The translations under genes were made by a program, and so were the position numbers. A DNA stretch of 64,000 bases from Tricholoma matsutake (taxonomy: Eukaryota > Basidiomycota > Agaricomycetes > Agaricales > Tricholomataceae), in assembly GCA_026075535.2 (NCBI GenBank), contig AP026540.1:13640001-13704000 (forward strand), given 5' to 3'. Positions 33,559 through 44,589 of this stretch are shown piece by piece (positions within the stretch are counted from its first letter, which is position 1; every line of letters starts with the position of its first letter). The notes beneath the pieces are model-generated. The model had not been told where the DNA came from and did no database searches. It saw only the letters and a program-made list of their open reading frames with translations.

Positions 33559-35963
33559 TCAGGACCTACTACGCGACCCACTGCCGTCGGATAACCTCTG
33601 AGACTTTGTGAGTGGAATCCGTAATCCTAGTTTGCCTCGTTCTCTCTCACGCTTCTTACTAGATCTAGTGCCAATGGGCTGCCCTTCAGCCTTGTCAGAG
33701 GTGGGCCAAGGATCCGTATTGAGATGACGCCTGAAGGTATCGATAAGCCAGCTTGGCCCTACTAGATCGTCCAGACACTTTCGATAGCTAAAGGCTGGTA
33801 GCTTAGACATAAAAGATTCTGGAATGTTGGCTACCCGCGCATCTTCGAGATCCTGAAGATCTTCGGCTGACGGCGGCTCCACGTAGCGAACAGCAAATAC
33901 CACTGTGAGGTCCCTGATAAGTGCATTCAGCTGCGGACGACCATCAAATGTCACCACGCGTGGTATTTCCCGAGTTGCAAGAAATCCTCTCTTGAGGTTA
34001 CCTCCCTTGACGCCATTTACATCCTCATACTCCTCGTCAAAGGCTTTGAGGAACATACTGGAGTCACCTTCCGAACATGTATGTTTAGTGAAGCGTAACG
34101 CTGTCCACGTCAGGACATGAAGACATGATTCCCGGTCGTCCTCAAGCGCGTTGCCTTTAGAATTGTTGCGAAGAAGTGCAGCTGACATAAATTGCCACGT
34201 TCCCTAGGAAGGCAGTCAGAAACGAGGCCATTGCAAGAAATAAGCACTTACTGTTCGGTCAGGTCGTCTTGCGGAGCCCTCCCTCCCGTTGTTTAGGTTC
34301 AGACAAAGGTCCCAGTCAATCAGGAGGCCCTTGCCCATAATGGTGATCAAGATATTACCCGCACTTATGTCGCGATGAAGGACCTGAGCGTCAAAGTAGG
34401 CATGTTGATGCGCTGTGGAAACGGGGAGTTAGTCATATGGCTAACGTCGGTGTTGAATGATATCGTACCCTCCATAGCGTCGGCTATGGCACTCACAAAC
34501 TCCCGAGAGGAGTTGAACGAAGTCAAAGGCCGAGCGACGACGTTGAGTGTCAGTCTGTATTGCCTGAGGAGCACCATTTCTTTCGACCAGCAGGCCCAGT
34601 TCTCGTTTCTAAGCGTATGTGTGATGGTCATGTGATCACGGATATCGTTTCCCTTTCCAAAAGGCGCGATATTTGGAACGCCCTTGGATTCCAGCAGGGC
34701 GTAAATATTACCTTCCTTGTCCATGCCATCCACATCTGCTCTCCAATAGTCCTTCAGAAAAATGATCTCCTTCATCTCCATATCAAACGCTAACATTGGG
34801 CGAGTGGCTCGTCCAAATGGTGAGCGAGCTGTGTAATTTGGAGGAAATGATATAATAAACGACTTTTCATCCTTTGGGTCATCACGTTCCGGAACCTTGA
34901 CAATGTAGAATTCACGATGAGCAGGATTCGCTTCTCGCAAACGTGTTTCGACATGCTTGATCTGTTGTATATCGTCTGGAGATGCTGATGAGATAGAGGT
35001 ATCGTATCCGCGCTGGCGACGATCGGCGTGGGCGTAACTCCAAAAAAAGGCCGCGAGAATATGGGGTTGTTTGATGTAATCGAAGCGCCGAGTAACAGTC
35101 GCACCGCTGCGATCCCATCGAATGAACCTCGCAAACTGTCCACATATAAATACGGTGAAGGTGTGAACGCGAAACTGAGATCCCGAGTGAGCAGCTGCGT
35201 ATGAAGCCAGTTGTCCACGATTCAGTTTAGCTTCATCTGAATCATTTTCAAAGCGAAAGTCGTCTGCTTGTGGTTGCAACGGATCCACTGGGTCACGGAA
35301 TGGGTCGGATGCATCGGCCCGCTTGACTTCAACGAAGAGCTCCATCTTGGAGAAATCCGTCTTGGCGTCACCTTCAGGTATATTATCGTGTCCATAAACG
35401 GAGATATCAGGCGCAAGACCATCACGCTGGGTGTCTGGATTGGCGTGCGTATCGATGAACACCAATTTGCGAGTGAATGTTGTCGCTGCTACGATCTATC
35501 AAACGTTGGTGAAGCGCTGTGAACACAGAAACAAGAACGACACGCTTACGAATGGGTCGTACATTTCAATCTCTCTTTTTGCCGCGGAAACTCTCGCGAA
35601 AGCTTCTTTCGAATTCGGACACTTTGGAGTGTCCTGAGAGATCGGAAGAAAGTTGTTCAGAAATTGCTGAGGTGGCATCGGGCCTAAGAACAGGCCACTT
35701 GTCTCGTGAGCCAAACCAAAATTTGCAAAATCCCTCTTATGAGTTTCAGAGGCATATGTGTAGCTACCAGACGTCTTGTTTGATATGGGAGTGCTACTCA
35801 TCGTTTTTGATATGTTTTGATGGTTTTGTGGTGGGGTTATTGGCCGGCTTTGTGTGCGAGACTGACGATGTGAGTAGAAAACGGATGGAGGAATGGCATT
35901 GCTTGCATTTGCAAGTGGCGAAATCAGATTGGTATCGACAGGCGGCGGTGGATTACTAGACAT
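33559..35963 (-). CDS. FunK1-type fungal protein kinase
   Basis: Four exons join in frame (748 aa): 35963-35550, 35495-34469, 34412-34252, 34203-33559, with introns of 54, 56 and 48 nt, all GT..AG. The N-terminal region is Ser/Pro/Asn-rich, then the FunK1 pre-kinase region (EVKRADASDPFRDP, RGQLASYAAAHSGSQFRVHT, IRWDRSGATVTRRFDY). Kinase part: a candidate ATP-lysine segment IIFLKDYWRADVDG; catalytic loop H493-R494-D495 in VLHRDISAGNILI; D513-W514-D515 in place of DFG; then RRPDRTGTWQFMS. The tail is basic (SSKKRERERGK). FunK1 kinases are expanded in Agaricomycetes; substrates are unknown. Start chosen at the Met before SSNPPPPVD; an upstream in-frame Met at 35999 would add 12 residues. No fault seen. 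Confidence 0.93.
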
Positions 35964-37060
35964 GGTACAAGCGCAAGTTCTGCGAATGCACAGCCACACC
36001 TCTAGACTTATATAGGTCTCTCACGAAGTTGATCATCTCATTGTTCGACAGAAGGAGCCACTGTATATTTCTCTTCCTTATTATCAGTTGTTCTGTCTTT
36101 TAGCTGCATGTTTCTTTACCAATGGTTTCACCGTCTTGCCTCATGGCATGCTTCAAAGTTGGCTACATTCAAATCGAAGTCATGAATCAGTTCCTACGAT
36201 TATGCTTACCGTTAATTCTTGACCCTTTTTGGGCCGCCGCTCTGCATCTTCCGACTTGCTTATTATTGTGGTCGCTATGGCTGAATGTAGCGGAAGCCCG
36301 CAAACACCTGCTGTTGCGCTGCTCTTTCTCGAGCTTTCAGACAAGTACATACTATTTCTTCATGTACCACTTTCATTCGTGGACAACATCCACGACGTCG
36401 TCACCATCTTTAGACCTTCCACGTTCCCATGCTGCCAATCAGGCATGCGGGTCGCTTTGATGTATCCTTTGCCCAAGCTGTCGGCTCACCTGTCTTCTGC
36501 TTTAAGGTTCGATGTCGGCAGAGCAACTTGGGGCAAAGGCCATTGCTGCGCATAGCGAACACGAGTCCCTTTTTCATTTATAATTCTACTAACCGATGTA
36601 TACGTAGAGACCAAAGATGAAAATGGCCATCTCCATCTCCCGTGTTAGACGAGGGGGTGGTCGATGCACGAAACCTCATTAACATGAAAATGGCCCCTGC
36701 ATCTCGAGGGAGGGGATGGTCTTGGTCTTGGGGGCTGCCGAGCCTTAAACGGCCTCTGTCTTGCATTTCAGGCGAGGGAGGGGCGAGGGAGGGTTGGCGG
36801 TGGTGACACACTTGGCAGTTGCCACTTCATGGTTGAGGGGAGGGATGAGTGGGGTGGTTGTCGGTGTTGATGTAGCCGTTAGCGGTTCTGGACCTGGTGG
36901 CGTTGCTGTCATTTGTGAAGATGGGCTGGCTTGGCGGATGCAGTTCAATACTTATCACGAGACCCAAATACATATGCATTTCAATCTCCACTTCAAGAGA
37001 TTGTCCGAGTCACGCTCAACACCTGGTCGCTGCAAATGCTCTATCCTGTACACTAGTGGT
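35964..37060. other. FunK1 upstream region; no gene recognised
   Basis: Contains the FunK1 promoter region next to 35964. Plus-strand ORFs at 36122-36555 have no motif. A short repeat GAAAATGGCC followed by a GAGGG(A/T)GG block recurs at about 36616 and 36688. Confidence 0.4.
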
Positions 37061-37892
37061 TGACTGTACATCAGGAACTTGACAAAAAGGTTTCCAGAGG
37101 TTTCTCAACCTCAAAAACTTCAAAAAACATCTGAAAACCTTGGAAACTTGGTCACCTGGAAACTTAAGTCACTTTTTCTGGAAACCTCACTAAACATTGT
37201 TTGACAGAAACCTCTGAAACCTCTAGAAACCTCAGCAATAGCACTCAGACTGCTTCTACCTAGCATTTATCATGGAGATTTCCAAGTTCACAGGTTTACA
37301 GATTTCCAAAAACCTGAAAACCTGGAAAAACCAGGAAAAACCAGGAAACTAAAATGTCATCTTCCTGATGTACCTGTAAATTGCTGGGAGGCTTCTCATA
37401 TAGTTAGATTTCATCTGCCTCAATTTTCTTTTAGAAATTTCAATTCATAAAAACTATCCAGACACTATTTTTTCCAGATCAATGCAATTCTGGACCCTCA
37501 AAACTAAAATTCCTCAACAATATGGCTCTCTTCTGCGAAATAAAATTTATACATTGTTTGATAGTTACAGTAACTACTTATCCTGAGAATACTGAGTGCT
37601 GAAGTGGATGGGAAGTGGTAGAAATATCAACTGTTCAAACACCTACCCATGTTCAAACCAAGCACCAGGGATAGTATTGTGCTTGAGCCAAGTTAGCCAA
37701 CATCAGCCCTGACCAGCTGGCTCACAGACTCACCATCAGACCATAAATTGAGCCAGTTGGCATCACAGGTCATAAATTGAACTGTAAATTGACCTCAATC
37801 ATCAGTAATCCTGTATTTCAGTTTCCAGAGGTTGCTCAAGTTGAGCAACTACCAAAAACCAGCAGAAACATGAAAAGTTGAGCACTTGAAAA
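37061..37892. other. AAACCTCTGG-rich flank of the nested transposons
   Basis: Dense in GGTTTCCAGAGG, GAAACCTCT and CTGGAAAC. TTTCCAGAGGTTTCT occurs here at about 37090 and inverted at about 41020, on the far side of the nested transposon. It may be an older, fourth repeat layer; I find no matching target duplication. Confidence 0.45.
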
Positions 37893-37912
37893 TAGTGTTG
37901 CCATGGCTCAAG

Positions 37913-38953
37913 TAGTGATGTGCAGGGCCCGGCTCGGGTTGAGTTGGCTTGGGCTTTGATATATTGTGAGCCGGGCCTTGGTACCAGGCTCAGGCTTGGC
38001 TTGGCTTGGCTCAGGCTTGGGCTGAGGCTTGAGGAGGGGATTTGAGAAACTGGTAATGAATGTCAATATAACAATAGAAATCCATCAAAAAGTCATAAAT
38101 ACAAGAAGTTACAGACATTAATATACTTGCTACAATTCTAATGCCATTGTTATGTTGTCGTAGAACTGGGAGTTGCTGGACATCGATCAATGATGCACTT
38201 CAACATGACTCGTCCACATCTTCAACTTCAAGGATGCAATGTAAGTCAGTTTTTCACTCTTCTTATCGCTAATACTAACTTATATATATTTTCCCATCCA
38301 GATTGTTCTATTTCTCTATAACAACAATGATTCAAGACTATGCAAATGGAATGTGTGTCAAACACATAATATATCACGAAGTGATGCATTGGAGGTGCCA
38401 GGAGACCTGTGAAGCAGGATACCCACAAGGTGTGCACAGTAATCCCTATAGCACTGCCACCTGCTGACCACACTATGAAATAAAGCTGTGTTGCCACATC
38501 ACCACAGGAAGACAGAATCGTGGGCGCTGACTGAGTTATGCACTCATGATGTAGCGGACGACACATCTGCTGGTCTGCATCACTTGTGCGGATTAGCACA
38601 CAATGTTTCTCACAGGTTTGACTTTGCGTCACTCGTCACTGTGCTCCTAGCTTGTGCTGCCCCTTGCTCCAACCTCATCTGAGCAGCTCCTGTAAGCCAG
38701 ACAGCAAGCAATTGCTTGCTGCTGTACACCAGGAGCTTCCAATAGACAAAGGGAGGAGTAGAGATGGTGGTGCACGACGATCCTCACTGATCACAGCCAC
38801 AAAGCCAGGGCTTAAGGGCTCAGCTCAGGCTTCAGAAACATTGAGCTGAGCCCTGAGCCCTACCAAGCCCACTCCAAGGCACAGCTCGGCTCAGGCTTCT
38901 AGGGCTCAGCAGCCGGGGCTTGAGGGCTTTGGGCTGAGCCCTGCACATCACTA
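37913..38953. mobile_element. hAT-like nonautonomous element inside the left inverted repeat
   Basis: 1041 bp with ends TAGTGATGTGCAGGGC inverted, flanked by perfect 8-bp duplications GGCTCAAG (37905-37912 and 38954-38961). GGCTCRGGCTTGG-type repeats fill both subterminal parts. A 128-aa minus ORF (38246-38632) has no recognisable domain. Confidence 0.9.
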
Positions 38954-39248
38954 GGCTCAAGCCGCATTTTTTGCTATCTTGGGAAATAAATTATGTAAAA
39001 TCACTAAAATATTTGAGGAGTTGGATCCCATCAAAAGCTGAGGGGTCTCCTGCCAACTCTAAGTGATCAGAGTAGCTGTTCCTGAGGTATTTATGGTGCA
39101 CAACACCTAAACACCACCACTTTTGAACAGTGGCCAAATTGGTCATGGAAAAAAATATTCTGAAACTCTTCTGAAAATGGCTCTGAGCAGCTCCAATGTG
39201 AACTTTCTCTAATACACTAAAAATGCCACTGATTTGATAGTATATTAG

Positions 39249-40561
39249 TTGGAACTAGGAACAATGATCCAACCAGTAGTCTGTAGAATTGAAAACTCTT
39301 GTGATGTTGAAGCGACCACTTGCTGTGTAATGTGCATCTTGGATTTCCAACCCGACTTCAAAGAACAAAGATCACTGGTTCAAGAAGTCATTGAAGCTGC
39401 AGGACATTTGTGCATTTTTTCACCCAAATTCCACTGTGAATTGAACTTCACTGAATTCTTCTGGGGTGCTGTGAAGAAATGGCTCTGGGATAGTGTTTAA
39501 GGGTCCAGTCCAGTCCAGTTTTTTGACCCAAAAACATAAAGACTGCAACCTAAACCAGGCCAGGACCAACCCGGATACTGCTAGAATGGAAATGGACCAC
39601 CTAGGACCGGTCCTTTCTGGTTAAAAGACTGAAAAAGACTGGTTAAGACTGGTTCAGACCAATGTTTTGTTGTGAAATTTGTCATATTAATATAACCATA
39701 TGTATCTTAGCAAATATTACCCGGACCTTATAACCACTGTACAGATGGATAGACATTGTAATTCCCCAACATTTGGTCTAACTTTTAAGACATTTCATCA
39801 AGATTTGACTTGGCTATGATCAATATAAAAATACATCTACTGAATGACTCATGCTGAACACCAAGAAATGTAATGTGACAAGCATAAATTATGTGATGCA
39901 TAACATGCATTGACAAATGGTGGGAGTATTATTATACATGTTAGTCCTATGATCATTAATAGAATCAAGCAAATGATCAACATATGAGTAAGATGAAATG
40001 AAAATCAATCTGATACAACAAAATACTCATACAAAAATAGGTTTGGTTATATCTTGCTCAATTCTTAACCATTTTTTATGAACCAGAGGTCGAATTTGCC
40101 AGATTTCATGTGGGAACATGGTCCAATATATGGTCCCACAATAAAACTGGTCCTAACCAGTTTAGACCAGTTTTCTTTGGTTTTACAACATTTTTCAAAA
40201 TGGAAAGACTGCTAACTGAACTGCAAAAGACTGGTCCATAAATAGACCCCTTGTCTGGTCTTTTTCGGTCCAATTCAGTCCAATTTCGGTCTTTTTTTCA
40301 GTCCTATGGACTGGACCCTTCAACACTACTCTGGGAGAATTGTGATTATACCTTCTGGACACTTCAAGAAAATCTCCCCAAAGCACTCACATCAGTGGAA
40401 CTGACAACAATCTGAAAGTTGAAGCACAGAATGATTTGGTGGATGGATGCATACTGAGCATGTCTGACTGCCAAGGATGCTCAATTTCAAGTGAAGACCT
40501 TCAGCTCATGGCAATACAAGTCTCTTTGACACATCCCAGAGTGACTTGCTCACTACTTTGA
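39249..40561 (+). pseudogene. DDE transposase fragment, split by a MITE
   Basis: 39249-39490 encodes ILDFQPDFKEQRSLVQEVIE, AAGHLCIFSPKFHCELNFTE and FFWGAVKKWLW. After the 838-bp MITE the frame resumes at 40329 with ENCDYTFWTLQENLPKAL, HRMIWWMDAY and ACLTAKDAQFQVKTFSSW. The ELNxxExxWG block with preceding hydrophobic strand is the end of a DDE endonuclease core as in fungal Tc1/mariner-like transposases. Removing the MITE and one CTCTGGGA copy gives WLWENCDY in one frame. TGA codons after TTI, after MDAY and after YKSL all fit CGA to TGA. The N-terminal catalytic part is missing. Confidence 0.7.
39491..40328. mobile_element. hAT-like MITE, copy A (838 bp)
   Basis: The ends TAGTGTTTAAGGGTCCAGTCC and the inverse of TAGTGTTGAAGGGTCCAGTCC, flanked by perfect 8-bp duplications CTCTGGGA (39483-39490 and 40329-40336). 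Subterminal AAAGACTGG/GGACCGGTCC repeats. No coding capacity. Full sister copy at 57737-58575 and a 5' fragment at 43962. Confidence 0.95.
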
Positions 40562-40790
40562 TAAGTAGATAACACTTATTCTACTTATGTAAACATCCCA
40601 ATATAGTAAGTGGCCAGTCTGGCTGGCAAAAAAAAAACTCCATCAGTTTTGGGTATCTTGAAAATTGCTCTAGTAGATTTGATCCTCTAATCAAATAGAG
40701 CATTTCTATTAGATGAATAAGAAATTGGGTAAAATTTGAAAGTCCTACTTTGGTTGTTCGAAAGTGGTGGTGTTTAGGTGTTGTGCACCA

Positions 40791-40837
40791 TAGGCAGCTT
40801 TGAAACTGCTCAAGCCAAGCTGTTTCAAAGCTGCCTA
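40791..40837. repeat. 46-bp hairpin insertion in the right inverted repeat
   Basis: TAGGCAGCTTTGAAAC and its exact complement (16 bp each) surround a 15-base loop. The left arm of the host transposon reads straight through the same point (GTATTTATGGTGC), so the hairpin is an addition to one arm or a loss from the other. Confidence 0.8.
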
Positions 40838-40995
40838 AATACCTCAGGAACAGCTACTCCGATCACTTAGAGTTGGCAGGAGACCCCTCAGCTTTTGATG
40901 GGATCTAGCTCCTCAAATATTTTAGTGATTTTACGTAATTTATTTCCCAATATATCAAAAAATGCAGCTTGAGCCATGCCAACACTACTTGAAAA

Positions 40996-41430
40996 CACAG
41001 GTCCATTTCTCCAGAAACCTCTGGAAACTTGAAATCTAAACTATTACATCACTAGCTATACATATTTAAAGGAACAAAGTGGGGCATAGCCTATGGTGTT
41101 AAGGGCAAAGCCTCAACCACTCAATCTAGTCGATGTCGTTCTGATGAGGTGCTTCCTCGATGAGTCGTTCAGCACTAGTCTTACTCGGAGCATCCAATGT
41201 AAGATGGGTAGTGCACTCTAGCAGGCCTTCTGCATAGAGTCATTCAGGTTCATGCACTAAGGGGCTTCCTTGGTGGTTTCAAGTAAGTTTACAAGTTTGC
41301 AAGTTAAGGCTGTAGAATGCCTAGATCTAAATTAAGGACATCCCTACTACGAGTTGCAGTACTTATACTACAAGGGAGGTCCTTATCGTCCAATTGGAAA
41401 GATAGATGCATATCAAGTAAGAATAGAAAC
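40996..41430. other. No gene; right flank of the nested transposons
   Basis: Begins with the inverted TTTCCAGAGGTTTCT-type flank. No coding motif. Confidence 0.35.
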
Positions 41431-41436
41431 AATAGG

Positions 41437-41723
41437 CCTCATGCATTGCATGAGGTGTCCGATGTCATGGAGTGCTGCAGTGCAGCATGTCAGGGAACAA
41501 GCCTCATGCCTAGCATGAGGCATCCGATGTCATGGACCTCATGTCAAGGGGCTGTCATATCACAGCATGTGTGGGAATGGGTTCAGGTGCATGGAGTCAC
41601 CATGCATCAAGGGTGCCTTCCATGGGAAGGGGATCAAATGCATGTTGTTGGCATGCATCGTGTGTGTGTCTGGTGTCAAGGGCATGCTCTAAGCATGAAT
41701 AAGGAGTGCCTCCTGTCTGGAGG
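41437..41723. repeat. Array of eight short perfect hairpins
   Basis: Perfect inverted repeats at 41437-41455 (8-bp stem), 41473-41487 (7), 41501-41521 (9), 41588-41606 (7), 41616-41630 (6), 41638-41658 (7), 41681-41695 (6) and 41709-41723 (5). Four use GCATG as the arm core and three of the loops are CTA or ATT. A further one (GTTACAA-GGAAAA-TTGTAAC) follows at 41760-41779. The arms differ in sequence, so they are not copies of one unit. Confidence 0.8.
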
Positions 41724-41807
41724 GAATCGTTGGGTATGTCAGGTCGGTCGGGTTCCATGAGTTACAAGGAAAATTGTAACATAGGGTCTAGTGGTGTATT
41801 GTGAAGG

Positions 41808-41935
41808 GTTTATATACCCCCAAAGTGCGCACAGACCATTTGCTAATGTTTGGCAGTGATAAAAGTGGTTTCATTTTTGCCAAATATTAGTAAATGGTCC
41901 ATGCACTGATTTTGGGCATATAAACTCCAATGAAT
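41808..41935. repeat. Fold-back repeat with arms of about 50 nt
   Basis: The inner arms CCATTTGCTAATGTTTGGCA and TGCCAAATATTAGTAAATGG pair with two G/A differences. Pairing continues outward less perfectly through AGTGC and TTTATATRCCC. Loop about 22 bases. Confidence 0.75.
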
Positions 41936-41939
41936 AATC

Positions 41940-42426
41940 TTCTTACTCTCATTGTCAAACATCCTTCTCATCTGCAAAACTCCTACAAGAAATTCAAAAG
42001 AGATTAGTTAGCGCACAAGTCTTTGCCACCAGTGGTCCATATTGAAAGGACATAGAGGTATGTGTCATCTCCAAAGACTTAGGACAGTTGTCTCCTATTG
42101 GGTTTTTGACTGTGAGGGGGGACTTCCTAGTGAGCACAGTGAGAGTCAAAAAGAGACTTAGACATCTTGTATATTCCTATTGCAAGTAGTGAGTGTACTA
42201 CATTCTGTAAATAGTGTGTACTATTAATAGCATTATGTACTCAGACTGGGCATGGCTTGCCTGTATCCCAGCATTCCCCCTCAAGCATACTACAGGGGAA
42301 TGGTTACTTCATCCAGGTGTATCAAAACCTCTGTGTGGTGGAAAACCCTGTGGGCAAAACCTATCCACACATGAGGAAAGCTACTGGGTTACTCATGCAT
42401 TGACTGGATGCCCATCTCTCTCTATG
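41940..42426 (-). other. Possible 3' LTR start of the copia element
   Basis: On the minus strand the purine tract GAGGGGGAA at about 42278 is followed by TGCTGGGATACAGG, as at a polypurine tract/LTR border. The other LTR end is not identifiable. Confidence 0.4.
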
Positions 42427-43966
42427 TCACATAAATTTCAGCTTTGGTAGAGCTTTGGTTAATGCATCTGCAGCTTGCTCCTGATCACAACAGTTTTGTA
42501 TATCAAGAACTTTTTTGTTCATGAGGTCCCTGACCCAGTGATGGTGAAGAGCAATGTTTTTTGAATGTTGATGGAATTGTGGGTTTGATGTTAATACTAC
42601 AGACCCCTTATTATCCCCAGAAATAATTGTCAGGTCATCTTGAATAAATCTGAGTTCACCATATAAATTTCTGAGCCAGGTTACTTTGTGTCCAGCTTCC
42701 AAGAGAGCTACATATTCTGCCTCCATGGAGGACAAGGCAATAATCATTTGTTTCTTTGATTTCCAGGTCACTGTTGTGGACTTGTGGTTGTCCACATTTG
42801 AAAAGGCAGCATCTGCATACCCATAGAAGAGGTTACTTGCTCCAGTCACATCCTGAGATCTGTGGTAAGTGATCCCAAGAGTTTTCATACCTGCAAGGTA
42901 CCTGAGTATCTGCTTTAATGCACCATGGTGCTGGAGACCTGGGTTAGCAGTGTAGGAGGCAAATTTGTTCATGGTGTATGAGATATCTGGTCTTGTGGAG
43001 TTTGCAATAAATTGTAGACTTCCCAATAATTTTGTGTAAAAATTACTTTGGTTGGGTTTGTTGTGATCTGGATTCAGTCCTAGCTTAATATTTGGATCCA
43101 TAGGTATACTGACAGGGTTTGCATCAGCCATCCCCTCCTTGAGGAGGATATTCTCAATATATTTCTGTTGAGAATAGTGATGGAATTGCCGGTGTGATTT
43201 ATTTCTACACCAACAATCTTGCTTGGTTCCCCAAGGTCTGTAACTTGCCATTCTGAGTGTAATGTGTCCTTCATATGTTCCATCATCACATCAGATGATG
43301 CAAAGAGAAGCAAATCATCAACCCAGATGGCCATAATTCTGATGTCATCTCCACCCATCAAATGTAAATGCAAGAATCCATGAGTAAGTGTTTGTAACTG
43401 TGAGCCTTGAGTTTTTCATCAAGCTGCTTATTCCACTCTCCCCCAGCTTATTTTAGGTTGTAGAGAGTCTTGACCAGCTGACATACTCAGCCTGTTTCAT
43501 CCTCACATCCCTCAGGTTGTTGCATGTATATTTTTTCTTGCAAAATGCTGTTCAGGTAAGCCCCTTGACATCCATCTGTTGCAGTTGCAGTTTCTTTATA
43601 GATACAAGGGCAAGAATTGCACTCAACATATCCATCCTAACAACAGGCAAATAGGTCTCCATATAATTGTAACCTGGCCACTGTGCGCATCCTTTTACTA
43701 CCAGTCTTGCTCATTTCCTAATTTCATCCTCCTGGTTATTTCTTTCCTTAATAAAGATCCATTTATTGGAGATAGGGACTGTGTTTGGAGGTTTCTGCAC
43801 AAGTTCCCAAGTGCCCATCTCCTTCAGCAAATCCAACTCTTCCTTCATGGCTATTTGTCACTCTGGCCACTCTAGGGAGTTCCTAGCATCCTTTAGGCTG
43901 GTAAGTTTGTCTCCAGTGATTATTGTGTATATCTCTTCAAATGATAGGAAGGTTTCTTCATTAGTG
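42427..43966 (-). pseudogene. Ty1/copia RT-RNase H remnant
   Basis: Reading from 43966: SLEWPEWQIAMKEELDLL, NKWIFIKE, then ARLVVKGCAQ, QMDVKGAYLN, LLMDSCIYI, then IWVDDLLLFASSD (RT active site, about 43330), EWQVTDLGEPSKIVGVEI, then RNase H: GSLQFIANSTRPDISYTMN, ILRYLAGMKTLGITYH, ALSSMEAEYVALLEAGHKVT, HWVRDLMNKKVLDIQ and ALTKALPKLKFM. Stops and at least two frame changes break it. Its upstream end is cut by the hAT-like fragment at 43962, so integrase and gag are absent. Confidence 0.9.
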
Positions 43967-44160
43967 TTTTAAGGTTCAGTTCGGTCCAGTTTTTTGACCC
44001 CAAAGTGGGTTAACCATGACTGTAACTGGTCCAGACTGCAACCCTAAGTGATGTAGACCATAACTGAACTGATTGGGACTGGTTCCATCAGTTCAGTTAT
44101 GGTCCAAAAAACTGGTTTTGACCAGTTTTCCCCCCATTTTTTCACACTAACTAAATTTAA
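43962..44160 (+). mobile_element. hAT-like MITE family, 5' fragment (copy C)
   Basis: TAGTGTTTTAAGGTTCAGTTCGGTCC followed by the same CCAGTTTTTTGACCC block as copy A. The 3' half is missing; the sequence changes at about 44160. Confidence 0.75.
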
Positions 44161-44195
44161 TTATGCATATGAAATAAAATAAATATAGAAACACC

Positions 44196-44215
44196 CTGTG
44201 AGCAGTTGCTCACAG
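44196..44215. repeat. CTGYGAGC hairpin
   Basis: CTGTGAGC-AGTT-GCTCACAG, perfect, in the context CACC...CGGTG. It starts a 340-bp low-complexity stretch that ends with the next family member. Confidence 0.7.
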
Positions 44216-44512
44216 CGGTGCAGTGTAGCTACTTAGAGAATGAAAAAAAAAGAGAACAAAAAAGAAAAAGAAAAAAGAACAGCCCCACCATCTCACATTT
44301 GTAGTGAGGGTGGGGTCCTACTGCCATTTGTTCATTGTCCCATTGTTCATCCTCCCCGCTGTTTGTTGTTCCCCACCATTCATCATCCTTGCTGTTTGTT
44401 GTCTGTCATTCATTGGCCTGGTACCCCCTGTTCATTATTCCCTGCCATGCATCATCCGCACTGTTCATCATCATCAGCAGCAGCCATTGCCATAACAGTA
44501 CTCATTGCCACC

Positions 44513-44532
44513 CTGTGAGCAGAGGCTCACAG
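44513..44532. repeat. CTGYGAGC hairpin
   Basis: CTGTGAGC-AGAG-GCTCACAG, perfect, followed by CAGTGG as in the 6449 and 55829 copies. Confidence 0.7.
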
Positions 44533-44589
44533 CAGTGGCAATCGTATGTCCAGCACATATTAGACATGTCTGAGTCCTAAGAGAAATCA

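Larger units (their letters stand above)
37893..40987. mobile_element. DNA transposon with about 200-bp inverted ends, hosting two later insertions
   Basis: The termini TAGTGTTG(C/G)CATGGCTCAAG are inverted. The left arm continues after an insertion (38962-39137) and matches the right arm (about 40750-40987) almost base for base, including CAAAAGCTGAGGGGTCTCCT and TGGTGCACAACACCTAAAC. The whole is flanked by the 8-bp duplication CTTGAAAA (37885-37892 and 40988-40995). Without its two guests it would be about 1.2 kb. It encodes the DDE transposase remnant below. The 8-bp duplication and TAGTG ends fit hAT-like elements, although the protein looks more Tc1/mariner-like. Confidence 0.85.

Noticed and set aside
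37061..41060. A fourth nested transposon defined by TTTCCAGAGGTTTCT on both sides
   Set aside because: The flanks are similar and inverted, but the 8-bp sequences next to the candidate TAGTG ends (CTGTACAC and GCTATACA) do not match.
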